A stretch of 64,000 bases of DNA from Pseudomarimonas salicorniae (GTDB lineage: Bacteria; Pseudomonadota; Gammaproteobacteria; Xanthomonadales; Xanthomonadaceae): positions 62,001-126,000 of the forward strand of contig NZ_JALNMH010000004.1 of assembly GCF_023156535.1 (NCBI RefSeq), in the 5' to 3' direction. Positions 32,922-47,675 of this stretch are shown here, piece by piece. The stretch's first letter is position 1. The number at the start of each line of letters is the position of its first letter. Under the pieces are notes generated by a model that was not told the origin of the DNA, ran no database searches, and was given only the letters and a program-made list of their open reading frames with translations. A program made the position numbers and the translations under genes.

Positions 32922-33413
32922 ATGAACTCACAAACGATGAGCATTGACCCCGAACGCAGCTGGCCGAGCTGGGCCATATCGATCACGGTCGTCGCGGCGG
33001 TGATGCTGGTCGGTTCGGCATTCCCGGCAGGCGAGTGGTACCAGAGCCTGGCCAAGCCGACCTGGCAGCCGCCGCCGTGGATTTTCGGACCCGTGTGGTC
33101 GGCGATCTACGCGGCACTGGCCGCGTCGCTGGCGCTGCTCCTGCAGGCTCCGCCGAGCAGGCAGCGGCGACGCAGCCTGGTCGCATTCGGCGTGATGCTG
33201 CTGCTCAATGCGGCCTGGACACCGCTCTTCTTCGGGCTGCAGTCGCCACTGCTCGCCTTTGCCGACGTGATCCTGCTCTGGATAGCCGCTGTATGCAGCG
33301 TCCTGACCGCGGCCGCGGCACGTCCTGGCGCGGCATGGCTACAGTTGCCAAACCTGCTTTGGGTATCCTTCGCCCTCGTGCTCAACGGCGTCATCCTGGC
33401 ACTCAACTGGTAA
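32922..33413 (+). CDS. tspO: TspO/MBR (translocator) family protein
   Basis: A 163-residue five-helix membrane protein that binds porphyrins and is linked to tetrapyrrole and oxidative stress. Family signatures are GEWYQSLAKPTWQPPPWIFG with the following PVWSAIYAALA, NAAWTPLFFGLQSP, and LPNLLWVSFALVLNGVILALN. The ATG at 32922 has AAGGGA at 6-7 nt; an ATG at 32907, with GGGAG further upstream, is an alternative that adds five residues. It is preceded by a sigma-54-type promoter at 32829-32844 and lies 30 bp before a histidine kinase gene. Confidence 0.93.
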   Translation: MNSQTMSIDPERSWPSWAISITVVAAVMLVGSAFPAGEWYQSLAKPTWQPPPWIFGPVWSAIYAALAASLALLLQAPPSRQRRRSLVAFGVMLLLNAAWTPLFFGLQSPLLAFADVILLWIAAVCSVLTAAAARPGAAWLQLPNLLWVSFALVLNGVILALNW

Positions 33414-33443
33414 TTGCGCGTATCCATCGAGCGGCCTCCACAC

Positions 33444-35612
33444 ATGCCCCAGCCCAATGCAACACCGAAGGCACCGCCCTCGGCTTCCCGGCGGTTCCAG
33501 GTCATCCTTCTGGTGATTGCCGGGGCCCTGATCGTGGCGGGCGCGATGTTCAGCGCCCGTACGCTTGGCAAGCTGCGCGACTCGGTGCAGTGGGTGACCC
33601 ACACGATGTCGGTGATCGAGGCGGTCAAGGAGCTGAATTCAGCCAGCCATGACGTCGATACCTTTGGCCTGCGCTATCTGCTGGCGGCCAACGAGGGGCA
33701 TCTGCGCGCCCACTCGATGGCGATCAGCACGGTCGCGGAACGCCTCGACCGCCTCGCGGCGCTGGTCAGCGACAACCCCAGCCAGATTGAGCGCGTCGAG
33801 CGGCTGCGTGCCGTGATGGACGCTCGCGACGAGTGGTTCCGGCGCGCAATCGGCGAGGCCCAGGTACTGGGCAATGGTGCCGATGCGCCACAGGTGCTCC
33901 AGGGTGGCGGCGCGGTACTGACCGGCGAGATCCGCATCCTGCTGCTGTCCATCGAGGGCGAGGAGAACCGGCTGCTGAGGCAGCGGCAGGCGCTGCTCGA
34001 AGGCATGCTGACCCAGGGTGCGGTCACCGTGGTGCTGGTCAATGGCCTGGCCCTGGTCATGGCGATCATCGCCCTGGCCCTGCTTCGCCGCGGCAATCAG
34101 GAGGAACAGGCCCGCCGTGTCATCGAGGCGCGCGCGGTCGAGGCCGAGCGCGCGACTCGGCAGAAGAGCGAGTTCCTGGCCACGATGAGCCACGAGATCC
34201 GCACCCCTATGAACGCCCTGCTCGGCTTCTCCCAGCTGCTCGGCCGCACCCGCATCGAGCCCCAGGCACAGGAGTACCTGCGGGCGATCCGAACCAGCGG
34301 CGAGGCACTGCTGGCGCTGATCAACGACATCCTCGACCTGTCGAGGATCGAGGCCGGAAAGCTGTCGCTGTCGCCGCAGATGGTCGAGATCCGCGATCTG
34401 GTCGACAGCACGGTCGGGGTGTTCAGCGAGGCCGCCAACCGCAAGGGGCTGGTGTTGCGCGTGCGCACCCGTCCGGAGGTGCCCCGTGCCCTGCTCACCG
34501 ACCCGCACCGGCTGCGGCAGATCCTGATGAACCTGGTCTCCAATGCAGTGAAGTACACGGACCAGGGCGAGGTGGACCTCCTGGTGGAGGTCATTGGACG
34601 TTCCGGCGCGCGGGCTGACCTGCGTTTCTCCGTGCGCGACACCGGCCGCGGCATTCCCGAAGCGCAGCAGGCGCAGCTCTTCGAGCCCTTCCATCGCGCG
34701 GTGGCCGACGAGGAACGCGAGTCCGGCACCGGCCTTGGCCTCGCGATTGTCCGCCGCCTGACCGACCTGCTCGGCGGCAAGGTCGACGTGCAGAGCACCC
34801 CGGGCGAGGGCTCGACCTTCACCGTGACCCTCCTGGGTGCCGAGATCGGCGACCGTGCGAACGCCTCGGGCAGCCGATTCGGCGCTGGAGTCGGATTCGA
34901 CCGGCTGGCACCCAGCCGCATCCTCATCGTCGACGACGTGGCCTGGAACCGCGATCTGCTGCAGGCCTTCCTCAGCGAGGGCGACCACCAGCTGGAGTTC
35001 GCCTCGAACGGCCAGGAGGCAGTGGACAAGGCCACGGAGTTCCGCCCCGACCTGATCCTGATGGACCTGCGCATGCCGATCCTCGACGGCCGCGAGGCCA
35101 CGCGCCGGCTGCGCGAACGGATGGAGCCCGATCCACCGACGGTGATCGCGATCAGCGCCTCGAGCATGAGCCGGGAAGAACGCGAGCTGGGCAAGGTCTT
35201 CGATGGCTATGTCCGCAAGCCGGTCGACCGCGAAGTGCTCTACCAGGCGCTGGTCGAGCACCTGGGCGAGCGCGAGGAACCCGAACCCGCCGACACCGGG
35301 TCGGCGCCCGACCTGCCCCCCCCGGCCCCGCTGATCGAGGGCGCCGAAGCCCTGGACGAACGAATGATCGCCGAGCTTCGCGAGATGCTGGAGACTTCCC
35401 TCCCCCGTCTGCGCTCAACGCTCCGCGTTGCCGAGGTGGGCCGCTTTGCGGCTCGCTTGATGGAACTCGGCGAGAGCCACCAGGCGCCCTCGCTGGCCTA
35501 CTTCGGCGAGCGTCTTCGCGGCGCCGTCGAACGATTTGACATCGCGCAGATGGAGTCGCTGCTCCACCAGGGCGAAGAACATCTGAACAGTGTCCTGAAC
35601 GAGGTGAAGTAG
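33444..35612 (+). CDS. Hybrid sensor histidine kinase with CHASE3 domain
   Basis: A 722-residue inner-membrane kinase. A membrane helix (about 17-38) is followed by a periplasmic CHASE3 sensor (about 45-185) and a second helix (TQGAVTVVLVNGLALVMAIIALALL, about 192-216). Next come a HisKA domain with phospho-acceptor His250 in MSHEIRTPMNALLGF, a HATPase ([26 protein letters not shown]; about 360-470), a receiver domain (about 490-605) with phospho-acceptor Asp541 in LILMDLRMP, and a helical C-terminal domain (about 635-715). The ATG at 33444 is chosen over a TTG that touches the tspO stop. It is followed after 3 bp by a single-domain response regulator, its likely partner. Confidence 0.93.
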   Translation: MPQPNATPKAPPSASRRFQVILLVIAGALIVAGAMFSARTLGKLRDSVQWVTHTMSVIEAVKELNSASHDVDTFGLRYLLAANEGHLRAHSMAISTVAERLDRLAALVSDNPSQIERVERLRAVMDARDEWFRRAIGEAQVLGNGADAPQVLQGGGAVLTGEIRILLLSIEGEENRLLRQRQALLEGMLTQGAVTVVLVNGLALVMAIIALALLRRGNQEEQARRVIEARAVEAERATRQKSEFLATMSHEIRTPMNALLGFSQLLGRTRIEPQAQEYLRAIRTSGEALLALINDILDLSRIEAGKLSLSPQMVEIRDLVDSTVGVFSEAANRKGLVLRVRTRPEVPRALLTDPHRLRQILMNLVSNAVKYTDQGEVDLLVEVIGRSGARADLRFSVRDTGRGIPEAQQAQLFEPFHRAVADEERESGTGLGLAIVRRLTDLLGGKVDVQSTPGEGSTFTVTLLGAEIGDRANASGSRFGAGVGFDRLAPSRILIVDDVAWNRDLLQAFLSEGDHQLEFASNGQEAVDKATEFRPDLILMDLRMPILDGREATRRLRERMEPDPPTVIAISASSMSREERELGKVFDGYVRKPVDREVLYQALVEHLGEREEPEPADTGSAPDLPPPAPLIEGAEALDERMIAELREMLETSLPRLRSTLRVAEVGRFAARLMELGESHQAPSLAYFGERLRGAVERFDIAQMESLLHQGEEHLNSVLNEVK

Positions 35613-35615
35613 GTA

Positions 35616-36047
35616 ATGCGCAACTGGCCATGGCCCGATGAACCACTGCTGGTCCTGGCAGTGGACGACCAGGAACCCAATCTCAGGCTGCTGGGTCGTC
35701 TGCTGGCCGAGGCCGGCATCGACATCATGCCCGCCGGAAACGGCCAGACCGCCCTGTCTCGCCTGCAGGCGCTGCGTCCGGACCTGGTCCTGCTCGACCT
35801 GCGCATGCCGGGCATGGACGGGCGCGAGGTGCTGAAGGCGATCCGCGCGCGGGGCGAGTGGGATGACATGCCGGTGATCCTGTGCACCGCCGCGCACGAG
35901 AAGCCGGCCCTGCTCCAGGCCCTGTCCGAGGGGGCCGACGACTTCCTGCTCAAGCCCTACGAAGCCGAGGAGCTGCTGTTCCGGGTGATGGCCCAGGGCG
36001 AGCTATCGCGCCGCCGCCGTCTCGCTGCGGAAGCCGCGCAGGCCTGA
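35616..36047 (+). CDS. Single-domain response regulator
   Basis: A 143-residue receiver domain without an output domain. VLAVDDQEPNLRLL carries the acidic pair, LVLLDLRMPGMDG the phospho-acceptor Asp61, ILCTAAH the conserved Thr, and LKPYEAEEL the conserved Lys. It probably relays or diverts phosphate from the adjacent hybrid kinase, from which it is separated by 3 bp. Confidence 0.93.
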   Translation: MRNWPWPDEPLLVLAVDDQEPNLRLLGRLLAEAGIDIMPAGNGQTALSRLQALRPDLVLLDLRMPGMDGREVLKAIRARGEWDDMPVILCTAAHEKPALLQALSEGADDFLLKPYEAEELLFRVMAQGELSRRRRLAAEAAQA

Positions 36048-36196
36048 GCGCAAGGGCCACCGGCGTCGCCGGACATTGCCCGCGGAGCGCAGGCTACCGC
36101 GCTGAGCCCGGTTCCCGGGCCGCACCCTGCCCGGCTTGGTGGAACGTGGACACCTCGCACCCCGCGCGGCGGCGACCAGCTGGAAAGGGCCGATTC

Positions 36197-36459
36197 GGGC
36201 GCGAAGAAGACATTCATAGGCTGCGGCTGGCCGCACCGGGCGTACCGTCCGAACGCCCGTATCGGTGCGCCAAGGCACTCCGTATAGGGCTCGCTGACGC
36301 GCAACGAAGCCCAACTGTGGGAGCCCCCTTGGGCGCGACAGCGGCGCTACGGATTCACCTCGGACCGCGGCCAGAGCGAACCTCCGCGATCGCGGCCATG
36401 TCCCCTCCTACGAAGAGCCCGCCCGGTCGGGGTCGGTGGCGAATGTCCGATTTGCGCCC
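36197..36459. repeat. Composite palindromic repeat cassette, copy 3 (inverted)
   Basis: Lies between the converging response regulator and moaC genes, in the opposite orientation to copies 1, 2, 5 and 6: M3 comes first (ATTCATAGG to about 36290), then M2-type arms GTGGGAGCCCCCTTGGGCGC and the CCATGTCCCCTCCTAC form. M1 is absent. The flanking bases 36048-36196 and 36460-36576 show no other feature. Confidence 0.82.
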
Positions 36460-36576
36460 CTTGCCTACGCCCGCCACTCCCGCTCCGGGTTGCCTTCTGC
36501 CCCTTGCCCCTCGCTCTACCCGCGGATCGCCGGAGGCGCGGAGGTGCGGGACCGCCGCAACGCACGTGCCCAGGCC

Positions 36577-37059
36577 CTACTCGCCGACGTCCCGCCGGCC
36601 GCCCCGCTTGGACACCAGAGCCACCTGTTCAATGACGATCTCGTGCGAAAGTGCCTTGCACATGTCGTAGACCGTCAGGGCTGCGACGCTGGCCCCGGTC
36701 AGGGCCTCCATCTCGATGCCGGTCCGGTAGGTGGCCCGGGCCTCGCAGTCGATGCGCAGGGCACAGTCGTCCTCCCAGTCGATGCTGATCCGGCATGCCT
36801 CAAGGGGCAGCGGGTGGCAGAAAGGAATCAGCTCGTGGGTGCGCTTGAGCGCCATGGTGCCGGCGATGATGGCGGTGTCGATCACCGCCCCCTTGGCCAC
36901 GCGCAGGGCGTCATCGCGAAGCTGGCGGGCGACTGCGGGGGGAAAGCGCACCCTTGCCCGCGCATGCGCCCTGCGCTCCGTGACCGGCTTGTCACCGACG
37001 TCGACCATGGTGGGGCGCTGCGTGGAAGCATCGACGTGGGTCAGGCCCTGCTTGCTCAT
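36577..37059 (-). CDS. moaC: Cyclic pyranopterin monophosphate synthase MoaC
   Basis: A 160-residue enzyme of molybdenum cofactor synthesis that converts the MoaA product to cyclic pyranopterin monophosphate. Signatures are [26 protein letters not shown] at the N-terminus, [21 protein letters not shown], and [21 protein letters not shown]. The length matches the family (161 in E. coli). GGAGG precedes the ATG at 37059, which overlaps the stop of the MBL gene. No other moa gene lies nearby. Confidence 0.95.
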   Translation of the reverse strand: MSKQGLTHVDASTQRPTMVDVGDKPVTERRAHARARVRFPPAVARQLRDDALRVAKGAVIDTAIIAGTMALKRTHELIPFCHPLPLEACRISIDWEDDCALRIDCEARATYRTGIEMEALTGASVAALTVYDMCKALSHEIVIEQVALVSKRGGRRDVGE

Positions 37060-37802
37060 GCTGCCTCCGCGGGCGGGTTGAGGTCGAAGGCGTCGCCGGC
37101 CCGCGCCACGCGGTAGCCGCGTGCCGCGATCGCCCGGCCGTCGGCCTCCGATCCATAGTGGTAGAGCACCAGCGAAGGACGCCATTCGGCCGGATACTCG
37201 CGTTCGATATCGTCCAGTCCGGTGTGCGAGGGATTGCCGTGCAGGGCACAGTCGTGCGCCAGCAGCACGCCCTGACCGGCGTGGCGCGCCAGCTGCTCGG
37301 GCACCGGCCGGGTGTCGCCGGTGAAGACGAAGCAGCCGGCCAGCGCCAGGCCAAACGACGTGTTGGGCTCGTGGTGGCGGGTCGGAAACACCTCGAACCA
37401 GCGTCCACCGTGCCAGAAGCCGCGCTGGCAAGGGATCAGGCGGATGCCGTCCCAGTAGTTCACCCCGCCCTCGGCCAGCACGCCCGGGTAGTCGGCCACG
37501 CGGGCCTGGATCCACGGCACCAGGGCAGCATGGCAATAGAGCCGCATGGCCCCCCGCCGGGCCTCGTCGAACCAGGTGCCGAAGAACCAGCGCTCCATGC
37601 CGGCGATGTGGTCGAAGTGGGTGTGGGTCAGGTAGATCGCCGCGGGCGGCTCGCCGTAGCGGTCCAGGTAAGCCGACATGGCCTCTGCGCCACAGTCCAC
37701 CATCAGCTGGGGACAGCCGTCGTGCTCCAGCACCACCGAGGACGAGCCCAGCTCGGGCGCCTGGGCACCTCCGACGCCCAGGAAGCGCAGCTGCCAGCTC
37801 AC
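37056..37802 (-). CDS. Metallo-beta-lactamase-fold hydrolase (RNase Z/phosphodiesterase-like)
   Basis: A 248-residue MBL-fold protein. The N-terminus [18 protein letters not shown] resembles RNase Z and PhnP-type enzymes. The metal motif is [11 protein letters not shown] (about residue 70), with further ligands in [18 protein letters not shown] and LAHDCALH. The substrate is unknown. The GTG at 37802 overlaps the kdkA stop as GTGA, and the gene's own stop overlaps moaC, so kdkA-MBL-moaC form one tightly coupled unit. The longer ATG-started frame would lie inside kdkA. Confidence 0.88.
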   Translation of the reverse strand: MSWQLRFLGVGGAQAPELGSSSVVLEHDGCPQLMVDCGAEAMSAYLDRYGEPPAAIYLTHTHFDHIAGMERWFFGTWFDEARRGAMRLYCHAALVPWIQARVADYPGVLAEGGVNYWDGIRLIPCQRGFWHGGRWFEVFPTRHHEPNTSFGLALAGCFVFTGDTRPVPEQLARHAGQGVLLAHDCALHGNPSHTGLDDIEREYPAEWRPSLVLYHYGSEADGRAIAARGYRVARAGDAFDLNPPAEAA

Positions 37803-38527
37803 CGGCCGACTCCCGCAGCGGCGTCGTGCACGGCGCGCAGCTGGCGCCATGCGCTCAACCCCCGTGCCTGCTGCAGCACGCCAAGCTTGCGCCAGGAGCG
37901 CTCCAGACGATCCATCCGCCGCGCCCACCAGCCCGGTCGCGGCGCCCGCAGCTGACCGCGGTCGAAGTCGATCAACCACCACTGTCCGTTTCGGTCAAGC
38001 AGTATGTTATGGGCATTCAGGTCGGCATGGCTGGCCCCCGCGCGATGGAAGCGGGCCAGGGTCAGGCCGAGCTGCTCGATCGCCCCGGCATCCTCCAGCA
38101 CCGCCGGAAACAGCTCGGCCAGGGTCCGCGCGCCAGGAATCTCGAGGGTCAGGAGGTCGGCGGTGTAGCGCAGCGGGTCGCAGCGACGGTAGCGCGCCGC
38201 CAGCGGCGGGGGCACCGGCAGCCCCATCTCAAGCAGGGTCGACAGCAGCTCGAACTCGGCGAAGCTGCGGGTGCGGCCGGCGCCGGCCCAGAGATAGCGA
38301 TCGGCACTGATCCGGGCCACGGCGCCGCCCCGGCGATAGTGGCGCAGCACCGCCCGTCCGGCGGGCGTATCCACGCGCCACACCGCGCCGCGGCCGCCGC
38401 GAGCGGCGTCGGCTGAATCGTTCGGTTCGAGCCAGCGCTCGTCGACTTGTGGCAGGCGCCGACGGTCGAACACAATCGCGCCATGCGCCGTCGTGACGCA
38501 TCGGGCGTCCACCGCAGAGAGCTGCAT
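37799..38527 (-). CDS. kdkA: 3-deoxy-D-manno-octulosonic acid (Kdo) kinase
   Basis: A 242-residue kinase that phosphorylates Kdo in the inner core of lipopolysaccharide, as in Haemophilus and Xanthomonas. Features are [19 protein letters not shown] (ATP-binding Lys replaced in part by Arg/His, as in the family), the catalytic loop [12 protein letters not shown] and metal motif IDFDRGQL (about residues 180-205). The ATG at 38527 is used, but it shares a CATG with the divergent glycosyltransferase start, so one of the two starts may be wrong. Confidence 0.88.
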   Translation of the reverse strand: MQLSAVDARCVTTAHGAIVFDRRRLPQVDERWLEPNDSADAARGGRGAVWRVDTPAGRAVLRHYRRGGAVARISADRYLWAGAGRTRSFAEFELLSTLLEMGLPVPPPLAARYRRCDPLRYTADLLTLEIPGARTLAELFPAVLEDAGAIEQLGLTLARFHRAGASHADLNAHNILLDRNGQWWLIDFDRGQLRAPRPGWWARRMDRLERSWRKLGVLQQARGLSAWRQLRAVHDAAAGVGR

Positions 38528-39614
38528 GCTGGCGTGCGAAATCCAAGGGCCTGCCGCGGAGTCTACCTTGCCCTCCACCTCGATCGAGTCGATCTGCCTG
38601 CTGCGCCTGTCGGCGCTGGGCGATGTCACCCACGTCGTGCCCCTGGTACGTACGCTGCAGGCACGCTATCCCGAGGCCAGGCTGGCCTGGGTGATCGGCA
38701 AGCTTGAGCACAAGCTGGTCGGCGACCTGCCGGGCGTCGAGTTCGTGGTGGTCGACAAGAGCCGCCGGCTCTCGGACGCCAAGGCGCTGCGCGAGACCCT
38801 GCAAGGCCGCCGCTTCGACGTGCTGCTGCAGATGCAGGTGGCGCTGCGGGCCAATCTGCTCTCGACCCTGGTGCCCGCCGAGCGCCGGGTCGGCTACGAC
38901 CGTGCCCGCGCCAAGGACCTGCACGGCCTGGTGATCAACCAGCGCATCGAGCCCGGGCGCGGCCAGCACGTGCTCGACGCCATCGCCAGCTTTGGCACCG
39001 CGATCGGCGCACCGCGCCTCGAAGCGCCGGTCTGGGACATTCCGATCAGCGAGGCCGACCATGCCTTCGCCGAGTCGGTGCTGCCGGGCGATCAGCCGAC
39101 CCTGTTGCTCAGCCCCTGTTCCTCGCACGCGCTGCGCAACTGGCACACAAAGGGCTATGCGGCGCTCGCCGGCCACGCCGCCGAACGCGGCTACCGGATC
39201 CTGCTCTGCGGCGGCCGCAGCGCGCTGGAACGCAACGTGGGCGACGCGATCATCGCCGCCACCCGTGCCCCGGTCATCGATCTGATCGGCAAGGACACCC
39301 TGAAGCAGCTGCTGGCACTGATGCAGCGTGCGAGCATCGTCGCGACGCCGGATTCGGGCCCCATGCACATGGCCAACGCGGTCGGCACCCGGGTGCTCGG
39401 CCTGCACGCCGCCAGCAACCCGCACCGCAGCGGCCCCTACAGCGACCGCCGCTTCTGCGTCGACCGCTATCCCGAGGCGGCCCGAAAGTTTCTCCGCCGC
39501 GATGCCGAGCGCCTGCCCTGGGGCAAGAAGATCGAGTTCCCGGGGGTCATGGACCTGATCGACGAGACCGACGTGATCGAGGCCTTCGAACGGCATCTGG
39601 CCACGCCGGCCTGA
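38526..39614 (+). CDS. Glycosyltransferase family 9 (LPS heptosyltransferase-like)
   Basis: A 362-residue GT9 enzyme, probably transferring heptose or a related sugar to the lipopolysaccharide core. ICLLRLSALGDVTHVVPLVRTLQARYP is the family N-terminus, ALRNWHTKGYAAL the mid motif, and ATPDSGPMHMANAVGTRVLGLHAASNPHRSGPY the nucleotide-sugar-binding region (about 275-310). The start is uncertain: ATG 38526 is taken, but the conserved domain begins about 17 residues later, and a TTG near 38568 would remove the overlap with kdkA. It is divergent from kdkA, another core-synthesis gene. Confidence 0.88.
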   Translation: MLACEIQGPAAESTLPSTSIESICLLRLSALGDVTHVVPLVRTLQARYPEARLAWVIGKLEHKLVGDLPGVEFVVVDKSRRLSDAKALRETLQGRRFDVLLQMQVALRANLLSTLVPAERRVGYDRARAKDLHGLVINQRIEPGRGQHVLDAIASFGTAIGAPRLEAPVWDIPISEADHAFAESVLPGDQPTLLLSPCSSHALRNWHTKGYAALAGHAAERGYRILLCGGRSALERNVGDAIIAATRAPVIDLIGKDTLKQLLALMQRASIVATPDSGPMHMANAVGTRVLGLHAASNPHRSGPYSDRRFCVDRYPEAARKFLRRDAERLPWGKKIEFPGVMDLIDETDVIEAFERHLATPA

Positions 39615-39632
39615 GGCGTCGAGGCGCAGTCC

Positions 39633-39897
39633 GCGCGCGGAGATGACATTCATAGGGTGCGGCTGGCCGCACCGGGCGTACCGTCCAAACGCCCGTATCG
39701 GTGCGTCCAAGACGCACCCTATGGGGCTTCGCTGACGCCCAACGAAGCCCGACTGCAGGAGCGCACATGGCCGCGACCGCGGCGTGACGTGTTCTCCACA
39801 GACCGCGGCCAGAGCGAACCTCCGCGGTCGCGGCCATGTCCGCTCCTACGAAAAGCCCGCACGATCGGGGTCGGTGGCCAATGTCCGATTCGCGCCC
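39633..39897. repeat. Composite palindromic repeat cassette, copy 4 (inverted)
   Basis: Lies between the converging glycosyltransferase and DUF6165 genes, in the same inverted orientation as copy 3. M3 (ATTCATAGGGTG to CACCCTATGG, about 39647-39723) is followed by an M2 variant with arms CAGGAGCGCACATGGCCGCG and its near complement ending in GCTCCTAC. M1 is absent. It fills most of the 351-bp gap. Confidence 0.85.
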
Positions 39898-39965
39898 ATC
39901 CCTCGCAAGTGATCGCGGGCGATTCTCGGCAGTACGAGGACGGATCCGGGCAGCCCGGTCTGCGC

Positions 39966-40370
39966 TCAGGCGCTACCGGCGCGGTAGTCCTGGTAGGACT
40001 TTTCCTCGACGTAGGTGGAGCCCAGCGCCAGGTTGATGGCCTTCTTGATCCGCGCGCGCTCGTCGTTCTCGAAATACACCGCCCGGGCGAGGCGGATGAA
40101 CTCGTCGTCGAAGGCCTGCGCCTTCTCCTTGATGCGGATGTCGTCCTCGATCACCCAGAGGCGCTCGTTGACGGCCTTGAGCTCGGCACGCAGGGCGCTG
40201 ATGTCCTGCCCGGCCGCCGGATGCGCAGACCAGGTCGCCTCCAGGGCGGACAGCTCGCGGCGCACGTTCTCCAGCTTGGCGGCATCGCTCATCCGCTCCG
40301 ACTTGATTTCGAGGATGGCGATCTTGTCCAGCAGTTCACCGAAGGACACCGGGACCAGGATTTCCGACAC
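39966..40370 (-). CDS. DUF6165 family protein
   Basis: A 134-residue soluble protein. The start VSEILVPVSFGELLDKIAILEIKSERM and the block ELKAVNERLWVIEDDIRIKEKAQ are the family's conserved parts; helical and charged, function unknown. The GTG at 40370 matches the usual N-terminus of relatives, whereas a longer frame would reach back towards argD. It lies 67 bp after the aminotransferase gene in the same direction. Its relatives often sit near polysaccharide genes, as here. Confidence 0.8.
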   Translation of the reverse strand: MSEILVPVSFGELLDKIAILEIKSERMSDAAKLENVRRELSALEATWSAHPAAGQDISALRAELKAVNERLWVIEDDIRIKEKAQAFDDEFIRLARAVYFENDERARIKKAINLALGSTYVEEKSYQDYRAGSA

Positions 40371-40437
40371 GTCAGGATTCCACAGCAGGCTTGGGAGGCG
40401 AATGCTAGCCGAAGCCGGCGCTGCCGGCATCCCGGCT

Positions 40438-41664
40438 TCAGTCCAGCGCGGCGTGCAGCGCGCGGCCGAGCCGCTCGAGACCCTCGGCCAGCTCGGCCTC
40501 GCTGATGTTGAGCGCCGGCACGAAACGCAGCACGCCGGTGCCCGCGGTCAGCAGGAGCACGCCCTCGCCCGCCGCCGCGTCGAGCACGGCCGCGGCGCGC
40601 TCGGCAAACTGCGGGCGAAGGACCGCACCCTGCATCAGGCCGCGACCGCGCACGCCCTCGAACCAGCGCGCCGCGGGATCAAGGCGACGCAGCCCCTCGA
40701 CCAGCTGCAGGCCGCGCGCCTCGACATTGCCGAGCAGCTCGGGCTGGTCGATGCGCGCCAGCACCGCGCGCGCCACCGCCGCAGCGAGTGGATTGCCACC
40801 GAAGGTGGTGCCGTGGCTGCCGAAGCCCAGCGCATCCGCGGCCGGCCCGCCGACCAGCATGGCGCCGATCGGGAATCCCCCTCCGAGTGCCTTGGCCAAG
40901 GTGACCACGTCCGGGCTGATCCCATCCCAGGCGTGGGCGAACAGACGGCCGGTGCGACCCATCCCGCACTGGATCTCGTCGAGCATCAGCAGCGCGCCCT
41001 GCTCGTCGCAACGCCGGCGCAGGTGGGCGAGGAATCCCGGGGCGGCAGGCAGGACACCGCCCTCGCCCTGGATCGGCTCCACCAGCACCGCGCAGACGTC
41101 CTCGCCGAAGGCGGCATCCAGCGCGTCGACGTCGTTGAAGTCGACATGGCGGAAGCCAGCGGGCAGCGGCTCGAAGCCTTCCTGGTACTTGGGCTGGGCG
41201 GTGGCGGTGATCGCGGCGAGGGTTCGGCCGTGGAAGCTGCCGCGGAAGGTGAGGATGACCCGCCGCGCAGGGTCGCGCCCCCGGGAAGCCGCATACCGGC
41301 GGGCCAGCTTGATCGCCGCCTCGTTGGCCTCGGCACCGCTGTTGCACAGGAACACCCGACGGGCGAATCCGGCTGCCCGGACCAGCTCTTCGGCAAGCCG
41401 GATCGGCGGCTCGCTGTGGAAGATGTTGCTGGTGTGCCAAAGCCTGCCGGCCTGCTCGACCAGGGCTTCGCGCAGGCCGGGGTCGGCGTGTCCCAACGCG
41501 TTGACGGCGATGCCGGCAGCCAGATCGACGAAGTCGCGGCCCGCTGCGTCCCAGACCCGCGAGCCCTCTCCGCGCACCAGGACCAGTTCGCGCTGTCGAT
41601 AGATGGGCAGATAGTGCTCGCGTGCGCTGGCCAGCAGGCTACGGGTGGGGTCTTCGGCGGACAT
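40438..41664 (-). CDS. argD: Acetylornithine/succinyldiaminopimelate-type aminotransferase
   Basis: A 408-residue class III PLP aminotransferase. [17 protein letters not shown] binds the phosphate, [15 protein letters not shown] is the family segment near 145, [15 protein letters not shown] carries the cofactor Asp, and [15 protein letters not shown] contains the Schiff-base Lys. [15 protein letters not shown] follows. Length and motifs fit ArgD/AstC, but ornithine and GABA aminotransferases are close, so the substrate is not proved. The ATG at 41664 is used; no arginine genes lie nearby. Confidence 0.87.
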   Translation of the reverse strand: MSAEDPTRSLLASAREHYLPIYRQRELVLVRGEGSRVWDAAGRDFVDLAAGIAVNALGHADPGLREALVEQAGRLWHTSNIFHSEPPIRLAEELVRAAGFARRVFLCNSGAEANEAAIKLARRYAASRGRDPARRVILTFRGSFHGRTLAAITATAQPKYQEGFEPLPAGFRHVDFNDVDALDAAFGEDVCAVLVEPIQGEGGVLPAAPGFLAHLRRRCDEQGALLMLDEIQCGMGRTGRLFAHAWDGISPDVVTLAKALGGGFPIGAMLVGGPAADALGFGSHGTTFGGNPLAAAVARAVLARIDQPELLGNVEARGLQLVEGLRRLDPAARWFEGVRGRGLMQGAVLRPQFAERAAAVLDAAAGEGVLLLTAGTGVLRFVPALNISEAELAEGLERLGRALHAALD

Positions 41665-41913
41665 CGGTCGCGGACCAGGGGTGGGGCCGCGCAGTATCGC
41701 AAAGCGTGCCCGCTGCCGGGATCCGGCAGCTGCGCATTCCGTCCGGGAAATGAATTTTGCGCGCGGCCATCGGGCGCCGCGCCCTTCCCTTCCCCAGGCC
41801 CCTCGGGCACGCTTGCCGGATGTCCGGCCGGCGCCGATTGAACCGTCTGCTAATCCGAAGAATGGCGAACGTGCAATGCGCACGATCGCGCCCTCCAATG
41901 ACTGGAGACAGGC

Positions 41914-47655
<5,742 letters not shown>

Positions 47656-47675
47656 GCGAAGACCGGAGGCCGGCC

